A stretch of 16,635 nucleotides of DNA from positions 1 to 16,635 of the forward strand of contig CAZHGM010000017.1 in the NCBI GenBank assembly GCA_964532145.1, given 5' to 3'. Source of the stretch: JAPUDQ01 sp964532145. GTDB lineage: Bacteria; Patescibacteriota; Saccharimonadia; Saccharimonadales; Saccharimonadaceae. A program made the position numbers and the translations under genes. This document shows, piece after piece, positions 1-7,277 of the stretch (its first letter is position 1; every line of letters begins with the position of its first letter). The notes under the pieces were generated by a model. It worked only from the letters and a program-made list of their open reading frames with translations, was not told the DNA's origin and made no database searches.

Positions 1-1008
1 TGGTGATGTGCCAAATGACGGTGGCGCCATGGCGGCTTTCTCATGGAAATATTCAGAATCAAAACCGGTTGCGATAACAGTAATAATCAGCTCATCCTCT
101 ATCTCCGGTTTCAGAGTAGCACCAAAAATGATGTTGGCGTCAGGTGCCACTGCTGCAGTGATAATCTCGGCAGCCTCCTGAATCTCACTCATGCTCATGT
201 CGTAGCCGCCCGTCACATTAAACAGGACTCCCTTTGCCCCGTCGATAGAAACTTCGATAAGCGGTGATTCAATAGCTTGCTGAGCTGCTTTCGAGGCGCG
301 GTCTTCACCACTTGCACGCCCAATACCCATGAGGGCGCTGCCTGCATTGCTCATAATTGCCTTAACATCGGCAAAGTCCAGGTTGATCAAACCATGCTCG
401 GTAATCAGCTCTGAAATGCCCTGTACGCCCTGTCGCAACACATCATCAGCAATTTTGAATGTCTCAAGCAGTGGCGTACGCCTGTCAATCGTCTGAAGCA
501 GTCGATCATTTGGTATGGTAATGAGTGTATCCACCTGTCGTCCCAGTTGGTTTATGGCCCAATCAGCATTACTTCGACGTTTTTCACCTTCAAAGCTAAA
601 CGGCTTTGTCGCTACACCGACAGCAAGGATGTCAAGTTCACGAGCGATATTAGCAACGACATGGCTTGCTCCAGAACCGGTACCCCCACCAGCACCCATT
701 GTGACGAATACCATATCAGCTCCTTCAAGCGCCTTTTTTATCTCATCGCGCGACTCTTCGGCTGATGCCTGCCCTACAGCAGGATCCGCACCTGCTCCAA
801 GCCCGCGAGTCGTCTCACGGCCGATGTGAATCTTTACGTCTGCTTTTGAGTTATGGAGAGCCTGCGCATCGGTATTGATAGCAATAAACTGCACCCCAGT
901 TAACCCTGCCTCTTTCATGCGGTTCACTGCTGAGCCACCGGCTCCGCCAACACCGACGACTTTTATCGTCGCAAATGTTTGAATGTCACTTGGTTTTACT
1001 TCAGGCAT
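1..1008 (-). CDS. ftsZ: Cell division protein FtsZ (partial, C-terminal tail beyond window edge)
   Basis: Tubulin-like GTPase that polymerises into the cytokinetic ring. The frame is open from the ATG at 1008-1006 to base 1, giving 336 codons; only the variable tail and the C-terminal FtsA-binding peptide should be missing. Visible landmarks are the N-terminal VVGVGGAGG GTP-binding loop (about residues 17-25), INTDAQAL (44-51), RGLGAGADP (68-76), the tubulin/FtsZ signature GAGGGTGSG (105-113) and the catalytic T7 loop NLDFADVK. The start is supported by AAGGGG about 6 nt upstream. ftsA lies 97 bp upstream on the same strand, and a good promoter sits in that gap. Oddity: the signature has Ser at residue 112 and ASH follows, where most FtsZ have Thr and then a Pro. 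Identity is certain. Confidence 0.97.
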   Translation of the reverse strand, partial: MPEVKPSDIQTFATIKVVGVGGAGGSAVNRMKEAGLTGVQFIAINTDAQALHNSKADVKIHIGRETTRGLGAGADPAVGQASAEESRDEIKKALEGADMVFVTMGAGGGTGSGASHVVANIARELDILAVGVATKPFSFEGEKRRSNADWAINQLGRQVDTLITIPNDRLLQTIDRRTPLLETFKIADDVLRQGVQGISELITEHGLINLDFADVKAIMSNAGSALMGIGRASGEDRASKAAQQAIESPLIEVSIDGAKGVLFNVTGGYDMSMSEIQEAAEIITAAVAPDANIIFGATLKPEIEDELIITVIATGFDSEYFHEKAAMAPPSFGTSP

Positions 1009-1034
1009 GTATTCCCCTTGCTTTGTTCACAATA

Positions 1035-1063
1035 AGTATACATTGCTTTTTTGCTTGTGCCAA
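1035..1063 (-). promoter_or_regulatory. Promoter for ftsZ between ftsA and ftsZ
   Basis: Reading the minus strand, TTGGCA (1063-1058, 5 of 6 to the -35 consensus) is followed by a 17-bp spacer and TATACT (1040-1035, 5 of 6 to the -10 consensus). The predicted leader is about 20 nt and contains AAGGGG before the ftsZ ATG. This would allow ftsZ to be expressed above the level set by ftsA readthrough, as is common for ftsZ in other bacteria. Called by eye from the consensus only. Confidence 0.65.
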
Positions 1064-1105
1064 GGATGTGTGCAGCAAATCATCGTCAAAACTGCTGAAC
1101 ACAAA

Positions 1106-2365
1106 TTATGTACGAAACTTACGGAACACCCCTGTTATTTTGCTGACAGCATTCCCGATATTTACTGATGGTTTTGATGATTCTCCGCTATCCACACGTG
1201 GGTTTGAACCGTGTGTTTGTGCCTCTAAATCAACCAACATCAGACCAACTGATGTTGCCCAGGCAGGATTTGCGACCTTGTCAGACACGCCAGCGAATTC
1301 AGGCATATGCCCGACACGAGCGCTGAGTTGAAGGGCCTGCTTGGTGTATTCCGCGATACCAGCTAAGTTTGCGCCACCGCCCGTCAGAACAGCACCCCCC
1401 GGTAGTTTTGCTGCTCGACCGATACTTTTCAGCTCTTTATTAATTAGTTCGAAGATCTCTTCCAGTCGAGCATCAACGATCATGTCAATATCGTTAATGG
1501 TAAATTCGTGTAGTTTGCCATTCATTTTGACGCTTATCGTTTGCCTGGAGTCTTTCCGCATTACCGGTACTGCCACCGCATGTTGAAGCTTCACCTGCTC
1601 GGCAATATCTAAATCTGTCTTGAGCCCGATTGCCAGGTCGTTCGTGATATTGACACTACCGACAGGCAATACGGCGACATGCTGTAAATCGCCTTCTTCG
1701 TAGACGGCAATGTTCGTCGTCGTTCCTCCGAGGTCGACGAGCACAACACCATTTTCGGTCTGTTGGTCACTAACCACAGCACGTGCCGCCGCGAGACCAG
1801 CAAGTACTGTTGCACGCGGGGTAGTTTCAGTCATTTCACAGGCTTTATGAAGATTCTTTAGATGAGGGCCAAGTGCCGTAATCACATGTGCATCAACCTC
1901 AAGTCGTACTCCCGTCATACCGATCGGATCTTTGATATTATCCTGTCCATCCAGCTGATAACTTCGCGGCGTTACTTCAAGAATTTCACGATTTGCAGGT
2001 AGCTGCACAACAGTAGCCGCCTCTTCGACACGCTCAAGATCCTCATGAGTAATCTCGTGGCCACTTGCACCAACCGCGATAACACCTCTCGAGCTCATAC
2101 CAATGATGTGCGAGCCATTCACACTGACAGTTGCAGCATGAATCTGGTTTCCGCTCATTCGTTCAGCTTGCTCAAGTGCCTTATCTATCGCGCTTGCCGC
2201 GTTGACAAGGTTAACAACCGTCCCTTTACGCATACCGCTATTAATGCATTCACTGACACCAGTAATTGTTGGCTGGGCCTGAGCGCCCTCTACATGACCG
2301 ACGACACAACGAACATATGTGGTACCGACATCAAGTCCAACAGCATAACGACCATTTTCTTGCAT
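1106..2365 (-). CDS. ftsA: Cell division protein FtsA
   Basis: Actin-fold ATPase that tethers FtsZ to the membrane. Numbered from the longer alternative start at 2386, the protein shows the phosphate-1 loop GLDVGTTYVR (17-26), VNGSHIIG (89-96), the phosphate-2 loop LVDLGGTTTNIAV (216-228), the adenosine motif AVLTGGGANL (332-341), and a C-terminal basic amphipathic helix (about 414-426, SKITGVFRKFRT) that serves as the membrane anchor in this family. Length (419-426 aa) is normal. Two starts are possible: ATG at 2386, overlapping map by 14 nt, or ATG at 2365, which lies 6 nt after a perfect TATAAT and begins MQENGRYAVGLDVG, closer to the usual FtsA N terminus. I chose 2365. It is followed by ftsZ, the classic pair. 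Confidence 0.95.
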   Translation of the reverse strand: MQENGRYAVGLDVGTTYVRCVVGHVEGAQAQPTITGVSECINSGMRKGTVVNLVNAASAIDKALEQAERMSGNQIHAATVSVNGSHIIGMSSRGVIAVGASGHEITHEDLERVEEAATVVQLPANREILEVTPRSYQLDGQDNIKDPIGMTGVRLEVDAHVITALGPHLKNLHKACEMTETTPRATVLAGLAAARAVVSDQQTENGVVLVDLGGTTTNIAVYEEGDLQHVAVLPVGSVNITNDLAIGLKTDLDIAEQVKLQHAVAVPVMRKDSRQTISVKMNGKLHEFTINDIDMIVDARLEEIFELINKELKSIGRAAKLPGGAVLTGGGANLAGIAEYTKQALQLSARVGHMPEFAGVSDKVANPAWATSVGLMLVDLEAQTHGSNPRVDSGESSKPSVNIGNAVSKITGVFRKFRT

Positions 2366-2371
2366 AGCGCT

Positions 2372-2377
2372 ATTATA
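2372..2377 (-). promoter_or_regulatory. -10 box for a leaderless ftsA transcript, overlapping the map stop codon
   Basis: The minus strand reads TATAAT at 2377-2372, and its TAA is the stop codon of map. Six nucleotides later comes the ATG at 2365, so transcription starting 7 nt after the box would begin on the A of the start codon. No convincing -35 is seen (TACTCA at 17 bp matches 3 of 6). Inference from spacing only. Confidence 0.45.
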
Positions 2378-3143
2378 CCTGCTCATGCTTATTTTGAGTA
2401 GCGGTCAGGATTTCAGCCCCATTTTCCGTTATAAGAACCGTGTGCTCAAAATGCGCGCTCGGTTGCCCATCGCGCGTACGAATCGTCCACCCATCTGGAT
2501 CCATAACAACCTGCTCGGTGCCGAGGTTTGCCATCGGTTCTATTGCGATAGTCATACCGGCATGAAGCATCGGGCCGTCACCAGGAACGCCGTAATTTGC
2601 AATATCTGGTTCCTCATGCAGCTGATGTCCTACGCCATGTCCGACGAGGTCGCGCACAATCCCGTAGTGATGGATATCCAAAACACGCTGAACGGCCGCG
2701 CCAATATCCCCTGTTGTGACACCATCGTGCACTGCTGCAATTCCCGATAACAGTGATCTTTTCGTTTCTGCTACCAACTGCTGAACTTTAGGCTCAGCCG
2801 CACCCACGAGAATCGTCCGAGCGCTATCAGTCACCATGCCTCGGTACGTTACCCCAAAATCCAGACTGATAATATCGCCTGCACGCAGCACGTAGCTGCT
2901 AGGAATGCCGTGGACAACTTTATCATTTGTCGAGATACAAATCACATCGGGAAACCCATGATACCCCTTGAAGGGTGCATGGCCACCGAGTGCTTTTAGC
3001 TCTCGGGATGCCATATCAGCTAGCTCACGTTCAGAAATACCGGGCGCTGCTGCCTGTTCCAGTGTGTCGAGAACCGTCGCCAACATCTGGCCACTCTCCC
3101 GCATACCGGCCAACTCGACAGCTGTTTTGACACGCGTAAACAC
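2373..3143 (-). CDS. map: Type I methionine aminopeptidase
   Basis: Removes the initiator Met from nascent proteins in the cytosol using two metal ions. At 256 aa it is the usual length of the short bacterial type. All expected ligands are visible: His78 (VVHGIPSS), Asp95 (SLDFGV), Asp106 (VTDSART), His169 (GHGVGHQLHE), Glu202 (IAIEPM) and Glu233 (HFEHTVLIT). The start is a GTG placed directly after the adk TAG (zero spacing), with GGGAG about 10 nt upstream inside adk, so translation is probably coupled to adk. The adk-map pairing is common in ribosomal-protein operons; here it precedes ftsA instead. Functionally it acts downstream of def, which lies elsewhere in this window. Confidence 0.96.
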   Translation of the reverse strand: MFTRVKTAVELAGMRESGQMLATVLDTLEQAAAPGISERELADMASRELKALGGHAPFKGYHGFPDVICISTNDKVVHGIPSSYVLRAGDIISLDFGVTYRGMVTDSARTILVGAAEPKVQQLVAETKRSLLSGIAAVHDGVTTGDIGAAVQRVLDIHHYGIVRDLVGHGVGHQLHEEPDIANYGVPGDGPMLHAGMTIAIEPMANLGTEQVVMDPDGWTIRTRDGQPSAHFEHTVLITENGAEILTATQNKHEQV

Positions 3144-3695
3144 CTACACCAACTCCCGTGCCGCTAACTCATCAACGATTTTGTCATGTATCTGACCAGC
3201 TGTGCCATTGCCATCGAGATGGATAATTGGTACATGGTCATCGGCAAATATGCCGAGTACTGGATACATTTTTTGGCGATAGATAGCCATACGCCGTGCA
3301 ATCGTCTCGGGCGTGTCCTCCATACGAGCACGCTTTTCGAGCCGCTGAGTGATGACGCTTTCGGGCACCTCAAGTACGATGACAACATCAATGCTTTGAT
3401 TGTTCTTTTCCATATACCCAGCCAACCATTCCGCCTGGTCTTTTGTACGAGGAAAGCCATCGACAATGATGTTATGGTATGCGTTAGCACGTGCGTCCTG
3501 GATTGCTTTATCAAACACTTCATACGTGAGATCATCACTCACTAGCTCGCCGGATTTCAGCACAGCAATCACTTCGGGATCACTGCTTTCGCGTAGCATC
3601 TCACCAGTGCTAAGCCATTTCCATCCCATCCGTACAGCGAGCATTTGGCCCTGCATACTCTTACCGGCACCAGTCGGTCCAAAGAAAATTATCAA
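3144..3695 (-). CDS. adk: Adenylate kinase (short-lid form)
   Basis: Nucleoside monophosphate kinase interconverting ATP + AMP and 2 ADP. The 183-aa protein has the P-loop GPTGAGKS (6-13), the NMP-binding STGEMLRE (29-36), DGFPRTKDQ (79-87), and a short lid with Arg residues (RLEKRARMEDTPE, 118-130) in place of the long Cys-containing lid of Gram-positive enzymes. The P-loop has Ser-Met where adenylate kinases usually have Gly-Thr. The start is TTG at 3695, chosen because the frame has no upstream ATG or GTG before a stop and AAAGGG sits 7 nt upstream. A 7-residue reading frame (ATG 3715 to TGA 3692, MTERVIL) overlaps the TTG and could couple initiation, but may be chance. Confidence 0.9.
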   Translation of the reverse strand: MIIFFGPTGAGKSMQGQMLAVRMGWKWLSTGEMLRESSDPEVIAVLKSGELVSDDLTYEVFDKAIQDARANAYHNIIVDGFPRTKDQAEWLAGYMEKNNQSIDVVIVLEVPESVITQRLEKRARMEDTPETIARRMAIYRQKMYPVLGIFADDHVPIIHLDGNGTAGQIHDKIVDELAARELV

Positions 3696-3726
3696 AGGAT
3701 CACCCTTTCTGTCATTATGTTACGTC

Positions 3727-4182
3727 TTATTGTAACTTTTCTTTGACAAGTTTAGCAATCAGCGCACCATCAGCTGCGTTTCCGGTTTTTGCTTTAACCG
3801 CCCCGATAACCCGACCCATGTCTTTCATGCCCTCGGGTTTTATTTCGTCTATAGCAGCATCAACCACGGCCATAATGTCAGTTTCGCTCATTTGTTCGGG
3901 CAAATAGGCAGCAAGGATTCCTTTTTCAGCGCGTTCTTTCGCGGCCGACTCAGCGTTACCACCACGTTCAAATAGTGCTGCGGCTTCATCGCGTTTCTTA
4001 CACTCACGAGCAATCAGTTGCTCTATTGCGGCGTCATCCAATCCACTGTCTCGCAGTTTCTTGGCAACTTCTTCGTTTAGGATCGCCGCCTTAAGGCCTT
4101 GGATGGTTTGGGTCTTTAACGTATCACGAGCAAGCATCGCTGATTTTAGATCAGCGTTGATCGTGTCCTTCAGGGTATTCAC
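3727..4182 (-). CDS. yqeY: GatB/YqeY domain protein
   Basis: A 151-aa stand-alone YqeY-family protein, related to the C-terminal tRNA-binding domain of GatB (amidotransferase subunit). It is entirely helical, with the family patterns LKDTINADLKSAMLARD at the N terminus, the YLPEQMSETDI segment in the middle, and the C-terminal GMKDMGRVIGAVKAK...GALIAKLVKEKL. The cellular role is not firmly established; tRNA-dependent amidation or tRNA binding is usually inferred. The start is GTG at 4182 with AAAGG 8 nt upstream. It begins 11 nt after rpsU, and this rpsU-yqeY adjacency is widespread in bacteria. It is 31 nt upstream of adk, so probably co-transcribed. Confidence 0.92.
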   Translation of the reverse strand: MNTLKDTINADLKSAMLARDTLKTQTIQGLKAAILNEEVAKKLRDSGLDDAAIEQLIARECKKRDEAAALFERGGNAESAAKERAEKGILAAYLPEQMSETDIMAVVDAAIDEIKPEGMKDMGRVIGAVKAKTGNAADGALIAKLVKEKLQ

Positions 4183-4193
4183 TTTAGTAGCCT

Positions 4194-4409
4194 TTAGCGC
4201 ACACCGAGGCGCATTTTCATCATTTTGTCTGCTTTACGGGCGCGACGGACGATGGCTTTTTTACGGCGCTCAACCTTGCTCACAGGTTTTTCAAAACGCT
4301 GCATGCTTTTTGCAGTTGATAATACGCCGCTCTGCAGGACTTTGCGGTTAAATCGGCGAATCAAATTCTCATTCGCCTCTTTGTCATCTTTACGGGTAAC
4401 TTGAATCAT
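4194..4409 (-). CDS. rpsU: Small ribosomal subunit protein bS21
   Basis: A 71-aa, highly basic protein of the 30S platform near the 3' end of 16S rRNA. The NLIRRFNRKVLQSGVL segment followed by the Arg/Lys-rich FEKPVSKVERRKKAIVRRARKADK tail is characteristic of S21, and the length is typical. It heads the rpsU-yqeY-adk-map-ftsA-ftsZ run. No Shine-Dalgarno is visible before the ATG; instead a -10-like box lies 9 nt upstream, suggesting a very short leader. Its codon use is ordinary for the window, which makes a useful contrast with the GC-rich gene at the right end. Confidence 0.95.
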   Translation of the reverse strand: MIQVTRKDDKEANENLIRRFNRKVLQSGVLSTAKSMQRFEKPVSKVERRKKAIVRRARKADKMMKMRLGVR

Positions 4410-4418
4410 ACTCGAAAC

Positions 4419-4447
4419 ATCTTAACAGAAATATAACAGAGATACAA
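4419..4447 (-). promoter_or_regulatory. Probable promoter for rpsU with a very short leader
   Basis: On the minus strand TTGTAT (4447-4442, 3 of 6 to -35) is followed by a 17-bp spacer ending in TG plus one base, then TAAGAT (4424-4419), an extended -10. The rpsU ATG begins 9 nt after the box, so the leader would be about 3 nt. A second TGTTATATT lies in the same gap. The whole 83-bp gap between recJ and rpsU is AT-rich with no other feature seen. Confidence 0.45.
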
Positions 4448-4492
4448 CCCTACTGATATAAGTCGAGCGGCACATACATTACACGACCATCA

Positions 4493-6190
4493 CTATAAAG
4501 CTTCCATCCTGAGTAGTTGCCCCTCAACCGTACGTCGTCCTTGCCATTCGTTGATAGTAAGCTCGATCCAGATTGTCACCATATCACCGATTACTGCCGT
4601 AAATTCATCAGCTTTATTAAAAGCGATGACTTGAAATGTTTTATCGCGGGTGTCTGCCAGCGTATATTTGACGTGTTGCCCACTATCACCCATCGTGCGT
4701 CGTCCGATCACTTCGACAGGAGTGATCGAGAACACAGGACTTGGGTTGCCATGACCATACGGCTCAAGACGCGCAATATCACCTACGAGCTGCTCCGTAC
4801 ATTCACTAAAACCCTTGAGTGTAATATCTGCATTCGGCAGCAAATACTGTAGTTGGTTGCTCAGTTTAAGCGATGTATAATAATTATTCACCGCCAATCG
4901 CCAATTGCTAATTTCTTTCGTTTGTAGTGTTACGCCAGCCGCGAGTTTGTGACCTCCACCTTTGATAAGATGTTTTTCGGTCGCCCGGATCGCCTCCACT
5001 GCCGAAAAGTCCCCATAGCTCCTGGCCGACCCTTTCGCCGTGCCATCAGGCAGCTCCTGCAGTACAAACGTCGGTTTGTGATATTTTTCGAGTAATTTTG
5101 CGGCCACAATACCGATTATGCCGTGACTCCACGACGGATCACTAACGATAAGTACCGGATCGTTTACATCCGATGCGATTTCGGCTGCTGAGAGAAAGAT
5201 CCGGTTCTGCTCAGTACGACGCTGCTGGTTCATCGTCTCAAGCTGCTCGGCAATCTCAAGCGCCCTGCCGGGATCAGTTTCACGCAACAGATCAAGACTT
5301 AATTGAGCTGTTTCCAGCCGTCCGGCCGCATTGAGCCGCGGCCCCAAGCCAAAACCAAGCGATCGAGCATTTACCTCGCTCGGTTTTACTCGACTCACTG
5401 CCATCAATGCCCGCAGTCCTGGTCGGCGCGTTTTTTTCAGCACCTCCAGCCCCCAGCGAACATTAGCGCGGTTTTCGTCGATCAGACTCACCACATCACA
5501 TACCGTACCGAGCGCCACAAGATCAAGCAGCCATTTTTCCTGACCGTCTGGCAAACCGTCCAATTTTGTTTGCAATGCTTGCACCAATTTAAACGCTACC
5601 CCGACGCCAGCGAGATCTAAGAATGGATAGACTTTGGATTTTGGATCTTGGATTTTGTAAGATACATCATGAGACGCTGCAGTATTCATACAGCGTTTAG
5701 GATTGATCACCGCGACAGCATCCGGCATGGTATCAGCTACCGTGTGATGATCAGTCACAATAACATCTACGCCAAGTTCATTGGCACGTCGTATTTCATC
5801 AAAGCTCAAGCTCCCGCAATCCACCGTTACGATCACGTCAGCACCATTCTCAGAAATAGTTTCAACCGCCTTCTTGCTCAGGCCATAGCCTTCGACAAAA
5901 CGATTGGGGATAAACGCATCTGCCTTGAACCCAAAGGCTGCAAATGCGTCGAGTAGTACCGTTGTAGCAGTAAGCCCGTCGATATCGTAATCGCCATAAA
6001 TGATAATCTGCTGCTTCTTTTTATGCGCCGTAATCAATCGTTTAACCGCCTTGTCCATGTCCGGCAGCAAGAACGCATCGTGTTTATACTGCTCATATTT
6101 TGGATCGAGAAAGGCACTACGCTTATCGGTAGTGTCGTAACCTCGTGCAATCAAAATCTCACGAATGATATTCTCGTGAGATGTGGCCAC
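4493..6190 (-). CDS. recJ: Single-stranded-DNA-specific exonuclease RecJ
   Basis: 5'-3' single-strand DNA exonuclease of the DHH superfamily acting in recombination and repair. The 565 aa cover the full core: YGDYDIDG (65-72), VTVDCGS (121-127), the DHH motif VTDHH (145-149), LAGVGVAFKL (193-202), GLGPRLNAAGRL (281-292), the DHHA1 segment SHGIIGIVAAKL (355-366), GGGHKLAAG (411-419), and a C-terminal OB-like region. The start is GTG at 6190 with AGGA 7 nt upstream, 3 nt after the preceding gene's stop, so the two are probably coupled. Oddity: between VINPKR (161-166) and YPFLDLAG (188-195) there is an insertion of about 20 residues that most RecJ lack. It is partly encoded by a tandem 7-nt repeat (5633-5657). 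Confidence 0.95.
   Translation of the reverse strand: MATSHENIIREILIARGYDTTDKRSAFLDPKYEQYKHDAFLLPDMDKAVKRLITAHKKKQQIIIYGDYDIDGLTATTVLLDAFAAFGFKADAFIPNRFVEGYGLSKKAVETISENGADVIVTVDCGSLSFDEIRRANELGVDVIVTDHHTVADTMPDAVAVINPKRCMNTAASHDVSYKIQDPKSKVYPFLDLAGVGVAFKLVQALQTKLDGLPDGQEKWLLDLVALGTVCDVVSLIDENRANVRWGLEVLKKTRRPGLRALMAVSRVKPSEVNARSLGFGLGPRLNAAGRLETAQLSLDLLRETDPGRALEIAEQLETMNQQRRTEQNRIFLSAAEIASDVNDPVLIVSDPSWSHGIIGIVAAKLLEKYHKPTFVLQELPDGTAKGSARSYGDFSAVEAIRATEKHLIKGGGHKLAAGVTLQTKEISNWRLAVNNYYTSLKLSNQLQYLLPNADITLKGFSECTEQLVGDIARLEPYGHGNPSPVFSITPVEVIGRRTMGDSGQHVKYTLADTRDKTFQVIAFNKADEFTAVIGDMVTIWIELTINEWQGRRTVEGQLLRMEAL
5633..5657. repeat. Tandem 7-nt repeat inside recJ
   Basis: Plus-strand units TTTGGAT (5633-5639), TTTGGAT (5640-5646), CTTGGAT (5647-5653) and a partial TTTG (5654-5657). 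On the recJ strand this reads as ATCCAAA-type units encoding KIQDPKSKV (179-187). Next to it, 5672-5694 contains a 6-bp inverted repeat (ACGCTG/CAGCGT on the recJ strand). Together they span the extra residues that separate two conserved RecJ motifs, without breaking the frame. Confidence 0.8.
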
Positions 6191-6193
6191 GTG

Positions 6194-6514
6194 CTATTCC
6201 TGGGTACGTTTTTTATTATTGTGGTGTTGCTGAGACTTGATAACAATGCTTTGCAGCTCTTTAAAAATCGTGAAATGCTTATTTGTGCTGTAGATTTTAG
6301 TATTACCCTGCTTTTCGGATGTCAAAAAGCCTACTTTTTCGAGCTTTTTTAGCTCACGCTGGATGTTGCCCGGATCTTCTTTAATCAGCTTGGCGAGTCC
6401 CCTTACATGCGTGCGAAAGTCAGGATATTTCGCATATACGACTATGATTTTACGACGAACACGTGACGTGATGAATACATCTAGCATGGGACCCTCTATC
6501 TCTCCCTGAAGCAT
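6194..6514 (-). CDS. Winged helix-turn-helix protein
   Basis: A 106-aa (or 97-aa) small DNA-binding protein, probably a transcriptional regulator. Residues from about 10 to 80 fit an ArsR/MarR-like winged helix: DVFITSRVRRKIIVVYAKYP (helix 1), HVRGLAKLIKEDPGNIQRELKKLEKVGFL (helix-turn-helix with recognition helix), then KQGNTKIYSTN as the beta wing, followed by a basic C-terminal tail rich in Gln, His and Lys. The start is uncertain: ATG 6514, or ATG 6487 preceded closely by GAGGG. It ends 3 nt before recJ and may be its co-transcribed regulator or an unrelated partner. No ligand-binding domain is visible. Confidence 0.75.
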   Translation of the reverse strand: MLQGEIEGPMLDVFITSRVRRKIIVVYAKYPDFRTHVRGLAKLIKEDPGNIQRELKKLEKVGFLTSEKQGNTKIYSTNKHFTIFKELQSIVIKSQQHHNNKKRTQE

Positions 6515-6584
6515 TATTTAGTATTTGGTGTTGATAATTATTCTACATTTATTCAGCAGACAGCACAAGCCCTCAGCCGTCATA

Positions 6585-7238
6585 TTACCGCCAATTAAGC
6601 ACAATATCATTGATAAGCGTAACAATTTCGTCGTGCGAAGGCACTTCGTTATCTTCGTAGTAATGATCTGTCCCCATGAAATTATCGGTCACACCCAGCA
6701 CATGAACTTCGTCCGCCAGCATATGCATTCGATCCATTGCGTCAACAGACGATATAACTGCAGCCGTGATAAGTTTTTTTACTTTTATCGGCTTCAAGAA
6801 GTCTGCCACTGATGCAAGGCTCGCGCCTGTCGACAAGCCGTCCGACACCATAATAACGTTTTTGCCATACAACATCTGCGGATCAGCAATCCCACCCGCA
6901 CTGAGGATATAATTTATTTCTGAGCTCACAACCCGCTTTTGATCTTCGAGATAACCATGAAACTCAGCATAATATTCTTCTATTTCACCCACCGAAAATT
7001 TACCGTTATACGTGAACCGCCCGCTTTGATTTAATGAGCCAAACGTGATGTTTTCACCCGGAATGTCTATATCTTCAATCAGCATTATCGTAAGCAGCGA
7101 ATGAATACTTGCAGCAATCTGCTGACCCACCAAGACAGAGCCTTCACTGACGCACAGTACGATACAATCCTCATACCGGTACTGCATGAGCTCCAACGCT
7201 AATTTATAACCTGCTTCCGCACGTGATGCGTAGTACAT
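6585..7238 (-). CDS. Phosphoribosyltransferase family protein (COG1926-like)
   Basis: A 217-aa protein with a type I phosphoribosyltransferase fold. The N terminus YYASRAEAGYKLALEL matches the start seen in the COG1926 group, the PRPP loop is VIMVSDGLSTGAS (128-140), and the C terminus FMGTDHYYEDNEVPSHDEIVTLI resembles that group's closing helix. The first acidic residue of the usual DDG in the PRPP loop is Ser (VSDG), so affinity or activity may differ. The substrate is unknown; the PRPP loop supports ribose-phosphate transfer or a regulatory nucleotide-binding role. It is divergent from priA, with its ATG 6 nt after TATACT and no Shine-Dalgarno. Confidence 0.8.
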   Translation of the reverse strand: MYYASRAEAGYKLALELMQYRYEDCIVLCVSEGSVLVGQQIAASIHSLLTIMLIEDIDIPGENITFGSLNQSGRFTYNGKFSVGEIEEYYAEFHGYLEDQKRVVSSEINYILSAGGIADPQMLYGKNVIMVSDGLSTGASLASVADFLKPIKVKKLITAAVISSVDAMDRMHMLADEVHVLGVTDNFMGTDHYYEDNEVPSHDEIVTLINDIVLNWR

Positions 7239-7244
7239 ACGCTT

Positions 7245-7250
7245 AGTATA
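7245..7250 (-). promoter_or_regulatory. -10 box of a leaderless transcript for the phosphoribosyltransferase gene
   Basis: The minus strand reads TATACT (7250-7245), 5 of 6 to consensus, and 6 nt later the ATG at 7238. Initiation 7 nt after the box would fall on the A of ATG. The -35 is weak (TTTATT at 17 bp). The promoter lies back to back with that of priA. Confidence 0.5.
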
Positions 7251-7264
7251 GCCGCAACCTCACG

Positions 7265-7270
7265 TATAAT
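7265..7270 (+). promoter_or_regulatory. -10 box of a leaderless transcript for priA
   Basis: A perfect TATAAT ends 4 nt before the first of two consecutive ATG codons (7275 and 7278). Normal spacing puts transcription start at about 7277, one base before the second ATG, which argues for 7278 as the real start. No Shine-Dalgarno and no strong -35 are seen. Confidence 0.5.
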
Positions 7271-7277
7271 AAACATG

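Noticed and set aside
515..829. 104-aa plus-strand frame opposite ftsZ
   Set aside because: Low-complexity Ser/Ala/Pro composition and no ribosome site; it is a shadow of the ftsZ GTP-binding region.
3692..3715. Seven-codon leader ORF overlapping the adk TTG start
   Set aside because: It could couple translation, but such short frames arise easily by chance and the AAAGGG site already explains adk initiation.
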